A stretch of 44,386 bases of DNA from Streptomyces rochei (GTDB lineage: Bacteria > Actinomycetota > Actinomycetes > Streptomycetales > Streptomycetaceae), in NCBI GenBank assembly GCA_002155895.1, contig MUMD01000114.1:1-44386 (forward strand), in the 5' to 3' direction. The number at the start of each line of letters is the position of its first letter. The first letter of the stretch is position 1. The notes below the pieces were generated by a model. It was not told the origin of the DNA. It was given only the letters and a program-made list of their open reading frames with translations, and did no database searches. The position numbers were made by a program, and so were the translations under genes. Positions 27,573 through 35,602 of this stretch are shown piece after piece.

Positions 27573-28466
27573 ATGCACGAGGAACGATTCGAGCACCACT
27601 TGTCCTACGGCGAGGGCCGGTTCCGCTCCGTGGGAATCGGACGGCACCGCGCGCCCGAGCAGAATTTCCAGCAGAACTTCCCGCAGAACTTCCAGGAGAC
27701 GCTGGTCCCGCCGGAACCCGGCTGGGACCCCGCCGAAGAACTCGCGTTCCTGCTCCAGGACGCCATGGAACAGCAGGCCCCGCCGCTCCCGCACACGGCC
27801 GACTCGTCGGCCCTCGCCCCCGCGCCGGGCACGCCGCTGAGCAACCTCCAGGAGATCACCGCGGAGCTGCCGCCGCTTCGGGAGGCTCCCACGAGTCATC
27901 GCCGGATCCGCCGGAGGGTGAGCCGGCTGCGGGCCGCGAGCCTGTTCGTGGCGGCGCTCGCCGCGGTCATCGCCGCCTCCGTGAGCCTGTTCGGCGGCAT
28001 GGTGGCCTACGAGCCGCTGCGTCTGGCGGCCGTGACCCGCACCCGGGGCAGCGTGGTGTCCTGGTGGCCGCTGCTGGTCTACGGGCCCTGGCTGGTGGCG
28101 TCGCTGGCCGTGCTGCGGTCCGCGCTGCACCAGCGGCGCGCGGTCCACTCCTGGGCGGTGGTGCTGCTCTTCTCGGCCATCGCGATGCTGCTGTGTGTCG
28201 CCCAGGCACCCAGAACGCCCAGTGACGCGGCGGCCGCGGCCCTGCCGGGGCTCGCCTCTCTGGTCTGCTTCCAGCAGATCGTCCGGCAGATCACGCTCAC
28301 CCGTCCGCCCCGGCGTGCGGTGGTGCCGCGTCACCGGCACGGCGACGCGTCCACGGGGGCCGACCCGGCCGGTGCGCCGGCGCCGGACCCGGTGTCCTTT
28401 CCGCGGCAGCGGAAGACCGCACCGCGCCCGCCGCGGCCCGGCGTGGAGACCAGGAAGCGCCCCTGA
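27573..28466 (+). CDS. DUF2637-like membrane protein
   Basis: 297 residues. The N-terminal 110 residues are hydrophilic, with a curious tandem QNFQQNFPQNFQE stretch near 30-42 and an acidic helix (PAEELAFLLQDAMEQQ). An Arg-rich segment (RRIRRRVSRLR) leads into about four predicted membrane helices between residues 120 and 240 (ASLFVAALAAVIAASVSLFGG, WWPLLVYGPWLVASLAVLRSAL, SWAVVLLFSAIAMLLCVAQA, AAAALPGLASLVCFQQIV). The C-terminal 55 residues are proline- and arginine-rich. The helix pattern resembles the DUF2637 membrane domain of actinomycete Spd-like proteins; this is a tentative match. It forms a likely two-gene unit with 27326-27562 and ends at a strong terminator. Confidence 0.65.
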   Translation: MHEERFEHHLSYGEGRFRSVGIGRHRAPEQNFQQNFPQNFQETLVPPEPGWDPAEELAFLLQDAMEQQAPPLPHTADSSALAPAPGTPLSNLQEITAELPPLREAPTSHRRIRRRVSRLRAASLFVAALAAVIAASVSLFGGMVAYEPLRLAAVTRTRGSVVSWWPLLVYGPWLVASLAVLRSALHQRRAVHSWAVVLLFSAIAMLLCVAQAPRTPSDAAAAALPGLASLVCFQQIVRQITLTRPPRRAVVPRHRHGDASTGADPAGAPAPDPVSFPRQRKTAPRPPRPGVETRKRP

Positions 28467-28477
28467 CGACGGCACCT

Positions 28478-28528
28478 TCGAACGCCATCGGCCCCGCACC
28501 GACGTGGTGCGGGGCCGATTGCGTTCGA
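28478..28528. terminator. long bidirectional hairpin
   Basis: TCGAACGC (28478-28485) plus ATCGGCCCCGCACC (28487-28500) pair with 28506-28519 and 28521-28528, giving a 22-bp stem broken by one C/T mismatch, with a 5-base loop. It lies between two convergent genes. Confidence 0.85.
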
Positions 28529-28559
28529 GAGGCGGGGTCCGGGGGCGGGGTCCGGAGCC

Positions 28560-30284
<1,725 letters not shown>

Positions 30285-30683
30285 CTACGGCAGTACGGCG
30301 AACCCGTCCAGTTCCACCAACGCCCGCTCGTCCCACAGGCGTACGACCTCCACGACCGCCATCGCCGGGTAGTCGCGGCCGGCCAGTTCGCGCCAGGTGC
30401 GGCCGAGCCGGGCGGCGTGGGTGCGGTAGGCGGCGACGTCCGTGGCGTAGACGGTGACGCGGGCGAGGTCGGCGGGGGTGCCGCCGGCGGCGCGCAGGGC
30501 GGTGAGGAGGTTGGTGAGGGCCGCTTCGAACTGGGCGGGGAGGGTGTCGCCGGTGATCCGCCCGTCGGTGTCGAGGGCGGTCTGGCCGGCCAGGAACACG
30601 ACGCGGGTGCCGGTGGCGACGACGGCGTGGGAGAAGCCGGTGGGCGGGGAGAGTTCGGGCGGGTTCAGCCGTTCGGCGGTCAT
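30285..30683 (-). CDS. RidA-like (YjgF/YER057c/UK114) family protein
   Basis: 132 residues, from ATG 30681-30683 overlapping the acyl-CoA dehydrogenase stop (ATGA). The fold pattern is clear: FSHAVVATGTRVVFLAGQTALDTDGRI, then QFEAALTNLLTALRAAGGTPADLARVTVYATD and RDYPAMAVVEVVRLWDERALVELDGFAVLP. In E. coli RidA the deaminase arginine R105 lies in PARSCVEV. Here that position reads PAMAVVEV, so the arginine is replaced by Met, while the glutamate equivalent to E120 remains. It therefore belongs to a Rid subgroup lacking the classic imine-deaminase arginine. Cotranscription with aromatic CoA genes suggests handling of an enamine or keto intermediate (inference). Confidence 0.86.
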   Translation of the reverse strand: MTAERLNPPELSPPTGFSHAVVATGTRVVFLAGQTALDTDGRITGDTLPAQFEAALTNLLTALRAAGGTPADLARVTVYATDVAAYRTHAARLGRTWRELAGRDYPAMAVVEVVRLWDERALVELDGFAVLP

Positions 30684-31891
30684 GTCCCGGCCTCCTCGGT
30701 CGTGGCGTCCAGGGTGCGGTACAGCTCCTTGGCGATGATGCCGCGCTGCACCTCGCTCGCTCCCTCGTAGACGCGCGGGGCGCGCACCTCCCGGTAGAGG
30801 TGTTCGAGGAGGTGGCCGCGGCGCAGGGCGCGGGCGCCGTGCAGTTGGACGGCGCGGTCGACGACGTACTGGGCGGTCTCGGTGGCGAGGAGCTTCGCCA
30901 TCGCGGAGCGTCGCGGGACGTCCGGTGCGCCCTCGTCGTACGCCGTGGCCGCCGCGTACACCATCAGGCGGGCCGCCTCGGTGCGCAGGGCCATCTCGGC
31001 GGTCTGGTGGGCGACGGTCTGCAGGTCGCGCAGTCGGCCGCCGAAGGCCGTGCGGGCGGTGGTGTGCGCGAGGGTGGCGTCGAGGGCCGCCTGCGCCATG
31101 CCGACGGCGAAGGCGCCGACGCTGGGACGGAACAGGTTGAGGGTGCCCATGGCGACGCGGAAGCCCCGGTCTGCCTCGCCGAGGACGTCGGCGGCGGTGA
31201 CGGGGACGGCGTCGAAGGACAGGGCGCCGATGGGGTGCGGGGAGAGCATGTCGAGGGGGGTGCCGGTGAGGCCGGGGCGGTCGGCGGGCACCAGGAAGGC
31301 GGTGACGCCGCGGGCGCCGGCGTCGGGGGTGGTGCGGGCGAAGACGGTGTAGAAGTCGGCCTCGGGGGCGTTGGAGATCCAGCACTTCTCGCCGGTGAGC
31401 CGCCAGCGGGAGGGGCCGTCGCGGTCGGCGGTCAGGGCGGCCGGAGCGGTGGGGCCGAGGGCCTCGGTGTCCGCCCGCTCCCCGTCCGGTTCCGCGGCGA
31501 GGGTCAGCGCCGCCGCGTCCGAGCCGGCGTCCGGCTCGCTGAGGGCGAAGGCGGCGACCGCGGTGCCGTCGCTCACCCGGGGGAGCCAGCGGGCGCGCTG
31601 GGCCTCGGTGCCGTGGGCGTGCACGGGGTGGGCGCCCAGCCCCTGGAGGGCGAGGGCGGTCTCGGCCTCCGTGCAGGCGTGCGCCAGGGACTCGCGCATC
31701 AGGCAGAGGTCGAGGGCGCCCGAGGTGAACAGGCGGGGCAGCAGGCCGAGGGCGCCGAGCTCGGCGAGGAGGGCGCGGTTCACACGGCCCGGTTCGCCCT
31801 TGTCGGCAAGGGGCCGCAGCCGTTCGGCGGCCAGAGCGCGCAGCTCGGCGCACCAGGCGAGTTGTGCCGGTTCGAGCGAGAATGCGGTCAT
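30680..31891 (-). CDS. acyl-CoA dehydrogenase
   Basis: 403 residues from ATG 31889-31891 (AAGGGA seven bases upstream); the longer start at 31942 lacks support. All family parts are present: an N-terminal helical domain, FALSEPDAGSDAAALTLAAE and WRLTGEKCWISNAPEADFYTVFART in the middle beta domain (FAD and substrate contacts), and the C-terminal FGGRLRDLQTVAHQTAEMAL and VQLHGARAL. The catalytic-glutamate segment is PRVYEGASEVQRGIIAKELYR. A 30-residue insertion rich in Ala/Asp sits in the middle domain (EPDGERADTEALGPTAPAALTADRDG). The neighbours point to a role in CoA-linked aromatic or alicyclic acid breakdown. It is divergent from the ligase gene with a shared operator at 31998-32010. Confidence 0.92.
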   Translation of the reverse strand: MTAFSLEPAQLAWCAELRALAAERLRPLADKGEPGRVNRALLAELGALGLLPRLFTSGALDLCLMRESLAHACTEAETALALQGLGAHPVHAHGTEAQRARWLPRVSDGTAVAAFALSEPDAGSDAAALTLAAEPDGERADTEALGPTAPAALTADRDGPSRWRLTGEKCWISNAPEADFYTVFARTTPDAGARGVTAFLVPADRPGLTGTPLDMLSPHPIGALSFDAVPVTAADVLGEADRGFRVAMGTLNLFRPSVGAFAVGMAQAALDATLAHTTARTAFGGRLRDLQTVAHQTAEMALRTEAARLMVYAAATAYDEGAPDVPRRSAMAKLLATETAQYVVDRAVQLHGARALRRGHLLEHLYREVRAPRVYEGASEVQRGIIAKELYRTLDATTEEAGT

Positions 31892-31997
31892 CGACGGTCC
31901 CTTCCCCTGCGACGTCCCCCGCTGCGGCCCTGCCGACGGCACCCGTCACCTCCCGCACCCCGCTCGTCGGGCCACGCCCGAGGTTATCGCGCACCGT

Positions 31998-32010
31998 TGA
32001 CTGTCGTCAC
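31998..32010. promoter_or_regulatory. operator copy 1 (TGACTGTCGTCAC), ligase/dehydrogenase divergent promoter
   Basis: TGACTGTCGTCAC contains the dyad TGAC-TGTC-GTCA. The same 13 bases recur at 38828-38840. Here the element lies 107 bases from the dehydrogenase start and 54 from the ligase start. Confidence 0.7.
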
Positions 32011-32063
32011 CAACACGATACGCTCGATGCGCGAGCCCACCACGACAAAGGGGGCGAACCGCC

Positions 32064-33758
32064 ATGGCGCAGACGCACCGCACGGAGCCGCACCGCTCCG
32101 GCCACGTCGACACCTTCGCGCGCGACCATCTGCCGCCCCCCGACCAGTGGCCCGAGCTGCGCTTCGACCTGCCGGAGCTGCGCTACCCGCCCCGGCTGAA
32201 CTGCGCGGCCGAGCTGCTCACCGGCCCGCCCGACGACCGCCCCGTCTTCCGCACCGCGTCCGGGGACGACTGGACGTACGGACGGTTGCGGGCCCGGGTC
32301 GACCGCCTCGCCCACCTCCTCACCGGCGACCTCGGTGTCGTCCCGGGCAACCGGGTGCTGCTGCGCGGCCCCACCACCCCCTGGCTGGCGGCCTGCTGGC
32401 TGGCGGTGCTGAAGGCGGGCGCGGTGGCGGTCACCGTGCTGGCCCAGCAGCGCCCGCACGAGTTGCGCGCGATCTGCGAGATCGCCCGGGTGCGGCACGC
32501 GCTGTGCGACGTCCGGGCCGTCGACGACCTCGCCAAGGCGGAGGTGCCCGGGCTGCGGATCGCGACGTACGGCGGGGAGGCGCCCGACGACCTGTCGGCC
32601 CGCGCGGAGGGCGGCACCCGGGCCGGCGCGGAGGGCGGCACGCGGACCGGCGCCGCGCCCGGCACGCCGTTCCCGGCCGCGGACACCGCGGCCGACGACG
32701 TGGCGCTGATCGCGTTCACCTCGGGCACCACCGGCCGGCCCAAGGGCTGCATGCACTTCCACCGCGACGTGCTGGCCATCGCCGACACCTTCTCCGCGCA
32801 CGTGCTCGGGCCGCGCCCGGACGACCTCTTCGCGGGCAGCCCGCCGCTCGGCTTCACCTTCGGTCTCGGCGGACTGGTGATCTTCCCGATGCGGGCGGGG
32901 GCGAGCGCCCTGTTGCTCGAACAGGCGGGCCCCAGACAACTGCTGCCCGCCATCGCCGAGCACCGGGTGTCGGTGCTGTTCACCGCGCCGACGGCGTACC
33001 GCGCGATGCTCGACGAGCTGGACGCGTACGACCTGACGAGCCTGAGGCGCTGCGTCTCGGCGGGCGAGAACCTGCCCGCCGCCACCTGGCGGTCCTGGCA
33101 CGAACGCACCGGCCTGCGGATCATCAACGGCATCGGCGCCACCGAGCTGCTGCACATCTTCGTCTCCGCGGCCGACGACGCCATCAGGCCCGGCACGACC
33201 GGCATCCCGGTGCCGGGGTGGCAGGCGCGCGTGCAGGACGGGACCGGCGCGCCGGTGCCCGACGGGGAGCCGGGGCTGCTGGCGGTGCGGGGTCCGGTGG
33301 GCTGCCGTTACCTCGCCGACGAGCGCCAGCGCGAGTATGTGCGGGACGGCTGGAACATCACCGGGGACACCTATGTGCGCGAGCCCGACGGGTACTTCCG
33401 GTACGTCGCCCGCGCCGACGACATGATCATCTCCGCGGGGTACAACATCGCCGGGCCCGAGGTGGAGGACGCCCTGCTGCGCCACCCGGACGTGGTGGAG
33501 GCCGCGGTGGTGGGGCGACCCGACGCGCACCGCGGGCAGGTGGTGGTGGCCCACGCGGTCCTGCGGAAGGGCGCCGAGCGGGACGCCGACGCGCTGCGGG
33601 CCTTCCTCAGGGCGGAGCTGGCGCCGTACAAGTGCCCGCGCGAGATCCACTTCACGGACGCGCTGCCGCGCACGGCGACGGGGAAGCTCCAGCGGTACCG
33701 GCTGCTGCCGCGAACCGACCGTCCCGGGGACGACCGTCCCCGCGGCGACCGGGCGTGA
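32064..33758 (+). CDS. aryl-CoA ligase (benzoate/2-aminobenzoate-CoA ligase-like AMP-forming)
   Basis: 564 residues of the ANL superfamily. The ATP loop is FTSGTTGRPKGCMHFHRD (residues 218-235). GFTFGLGGLVIFPMRAG, NGIGATELLHIFVSA (A5-type motif), GWNITGDTYVREPDGYFRYVARADDMIISAGYNIAGPEVE and the C-terminal catalytic lysine in PRTATGKLQRYRLL follow. The TGIPVPGWQARV and ATELLHIF blocks fit the benzoate/2-aminobenzoate-CoA ligase branch. It would activate an aromatic acid as its CoA ester. A 24-bp in-frame duplication makes the linker AEGGTRAG-AEGGTRTG at residues 181-196. It is followed 15 bases later by the PaaX regulator. Exact substrate is inferred from the linked monooxygenase. Confidence 0.88.
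   Translation: MAQTHRTEPHRSGHVDTFARDHLPPPDQWPELRFDLPELRYPPRLNCAAELLTGPPDDRPVFRTASGDDWTYGRLRARVDRLAHLLTGDLGVVPGNRVLLRGPTTPWLAACWLAVLKAGAVAVTVLAQQRPHELRAICEIARVRHALCDVRAVDDLAKAEVPGLRIATYGGEAPDDLSARAEGGTRAGAEGGTRTGAAPGTPFPAADTAADDVALIAFTSGTTGRPKGCMHFHRDVLAIADTFSAHVLGPRPDDLFAGSPPLGFTFGLGGLVIFPMRAGASALLLEQAGPRQLLPAIAEHRVSVLFTAPTAYRAMLDELDAYDLTSLRRCVSAGENLPAATWRSWHERTGLRIINGIGATELLHIFVSAADDAIRPGTTGIPVPGWQARVQDGTGAPVPDGEPGLLAVRGPVGCRYLADERQREYVRDGWNITGDTYVREPDGYFRYVARADDMIISAGYNIAGPEVEDALLRHPDVVEAAVVGRPDAHRGQVVVAHAVLRKGAERDADALRAFLRAELAPYKCPREIHFTDALPRTATGKLQRYRLLPRTDRPGDDRPRGDRA
32604..32651 (+). repeat. in-frame 24-bp tandem duplication in the ligase gene
   Basis: The units at 32604-32627 and 32628-32651 differ at two positions and encode AEGGTRAG and AEGGTRTG. 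They lie in a surface linker and leave the catalytic motifs intact. Confidence 0.85.
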
Positions 33759-33773
33759 CGCCGACGACATAAG

Positions 33774-34625
33774 ATGATCAACGTGTCCGACCAGCACGCG
33801 CAGCACGCCCCCAGGTCCCTGATCGTCACGCTCTACGGCGCGTACGGCCGCTTCGCGCCGGGGCCGGTGCCCGTCGCCGAGCTGATCCGGCTGCTGGCCG
33901 CGGTCGGGGTGGACGCTCCCTCCGTGCGCTCGTCGGTGTCCCGGCTGAAGCGGCGCGGATTGCTCCTGCCCGCCCGCACGGCCGAGGGCGCGGCCGGCTA
34001 CGCGCTCTCGCCGGAGGCACGGGAGTTGATGGAGGACGGCGACCGGCGCATCTACGCCACGGCGCCCTGCGAGGACGAGGGCTGGGTGCTCGCGGTGTTC
34101 TCGGTGCCGGAGTCGCAGCGGCAGAAGCGGCACGTGCTGCGCTCCCGCCTCGCGGGGCTGGGCTTCGGCACGGCGGCCCCCGGCGTGTGGATCGCCCCCG
34201 CCCGCCTGTACGACGAGACCCGGCACGCGTTGGGCCGCCTGGGTCTGGACGCCTATGTGGACTTCTTCCGCGGCGAGCACCTGGGCTTCACCCCGACCGC
34301 GGACGCGGTCGCCCGCTGGTGGGACCTGGCGGCGATCGCCAAGGAGCACGAGGCGTTCCTCGACCGGCACGCGCCCGTGCTGCGCGCGTGGGAGGACCGG
34401 GACGACACCCCGCCCGAGGACGCCTACCGGGACTACCTCCTCGCCCTGGACTCCTGGCGCCACTTGCCGTACACCGATCCGGGGCTGCCCGCCCGCCTGC
34501 TGCCCGAGGACTGGCCCGGCACCCGCTCGGCGGCCGTCTTCCGCGCCCTGCACGAGCGGCTGCGCGACGCGGGGGCGCTCTACGCCGCCCTCGAAGGCCG
34601 GCGCGCCCCCGACACCGGCGAGTGA
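33774..34625 (+). CDS. PaaX-family transcriptional regulator
   Basis: 283 residues. The N-terminal winged HTH has the PaaX signature (LIVTLYGAYGRFAPGPVPVAELIRLLAAVGVDAPSVRSSVSRLKRRGLL). The central domain (WVLAVFSVPESQRQKRHVLRSRLAGLGFGTAAPGVWIAP) and the C-terminal helical domain (WWDLAAIAKEHEAFLDRH...YRDYLLALDSWRHLPYTDPGLPARLLPEDWPG) are complete. PaaX proteins repress aromatic-CoA catabolic genes and are released by aryl-CoA esters, which the adjacent ligase would make. ATG at 33774 lacks a good Shine-Dalgarno; GTG at 33783 is an alternative. It is the best candidate to bind the duplicated TGACTGTCGTCAC sites. Confidence 0.92.
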   Translation: MINVSDQHAQHAPRSLIVTLYGAYGRFAPGPVPVAELIRLLAAVGVDAPSVRSSVSRLKRRGLLLPARTAEGAAGYALSPEARELMEDGDRRIYATAPCEDEGWVLAVFSVPESQRQKRHVLRSRLAGLGFGTAAPGVWIAPARLYDETRHALGRLGLDAYVDFFRGEHLGFTPTADAVARWWDLAAIAKEHEAFLDRHAPVLRAWEDRDDTPPEDAYRDYLLALDSWRHLPYTDPGLPARLLPEDWPGTRSAAVFRALHERLRDAGALYAALEGRRAPDTGE

Positions 34626-34708
34626 TCCCCGCCACACTTCCCGGTCGTCAAGGAACCCTCAGGCTCCTCAGATCCTCTTCTCAGATTCGTCACCTACCGT
34701 GCGGACGC

Positions 34709-35602
34709 ATGAGCCTCGCACGCCACTTGAATCGGGCCCTCACCGCCACCACCGGTCTCCAGGTACGGAGGGCTCCCCGGACGACGAAGGGGAAGAAGGA
34801 GCCGTGCGCTCCCCGGCCCGCCGAACGGCCCGCGGCCCCCTACCGATGTCCGCCGCCCGCGGAGCTGTCGACCGAGCGGCTGCTGCGGCAGCCGGTCTTC
34901 ATCATCTCCTCCATCCGCTCCGGCTCGACGCTGCTGCGCATGATGCTGGGCGCCCACCCCCGGCTGCACGCCCCGCACGAGCTGCACCTGGGCCGGATGC
35001 GGGTCGACTGCACCAACTGGTTCTCCCAGCGGGCGATGAGCACGCTCGGCCTGGAGCGCGGTGACCTGGAGCATCTGCTGTGGGACCGCGTCATGCACCG
35101 GGAGCTGACCAGGTCCGGCAAGGACTTCGTCGTGGAGAAGACCCCGGCCAACGTGTACATGTTCCAGCGGCTCAGGGACTGCTGGCCCGACGCGCGCTTC
35201 GTCTTCCTGCTGCGCCACCCCGAGTCGATCGCCCGCTCCTGGCACGAGAGCGACCCCGTCAAACGCCCGTACGACAAGGCCGTCGACGACGTGCTGCCCT
35301 ATGTGCGGGCGGTCGAGAAGGCCCGCACGGACCACGCCGACGGCTGCACCGTGCGCTACGAGGACATCACCGCCGACCCCGAGCGGGAGATGCGCCGCCT
35401 GTGCGGGTACCTCGGCGTCGACTACGACCCGGCCATGCTCGACTACGGCCGCAGGAGCGACGGCGAGCTGGTCCGGGGCCTCGGTGACTGGCGGGACAAC
35501 ATCCGCACCGGCACCGTCCAGCCGGGCCGCGCGCTGCCCGGCGAGGACGAGATCGCCGAGCCGCTGCGTCCGGTCAGTGCGGCCTGGGGCTACACGTCCT
35601 GA
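34709..35602 (+). CDS. PAPS-dependent sulfotransferase family protein
   Basis: 297 residues from ATG 34709. The 5'-phosphosulfate loop is QPVFIISSIRSGSTLLRMMLGAHPRLHAPHE (residues 61-91) and the 3'-phosphate-binding segment is FVFLLRHPESIARSWHE. VRYEDITADPEREMRRLCGYLGVDYD is also typical. The family transfers sulfate from PAPS to alcohols, phenols or amines. The N-terminal 55 residues are basic and probably disordered. No Shine-Dalgarno is seen; TACCGT (34695-34700) lies eight bases before the ATG, which fits a leaderless transcript. Its tail overlaps the convergent monooxygenase gene by 13 bases. It is placed inside the aromatic cluster, but no link in function is proven. Confidence 0.87.
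   Translation: MSLARHLNRALTATTGLQVRRAPRTTKGKKEPCAPRPAERPAAPYRCPPPAELSTERLLRQPVFIISSIRSGSTLLRMMLGAHPRLHAPHELHLGRMRVDCTNWFSQRAMSTLGLERGDLEHLLWDRVMHRELTRSGKDFVVEKTPANVYMFQRLRDCWPDARFVFLLRHPESIARSWHESDPVKRPYDKAVDDVLPYVRAVEKARTDHADGCTVRYEDITADPEREMRRLCGYLGVDYDPAMLDYGRRSDGELVRGLGDWRDNIRTGTVQPGRALPGEDEIAEPLRPVSAAWGYTS

Noticed and set aside
30800-33772. Open frame of 990 codons on the plus strand
   Set aside because: It covers the dehydrogenase antisense and the ligase in another frame; low-complexity shadow.
33759-33783. Third copy of the TGACTGTCGTCAC dyad before paaX
   Set aside because: TGACGCCGACGACA looks similar at first glance but matches too few positions and lacks the dyad.
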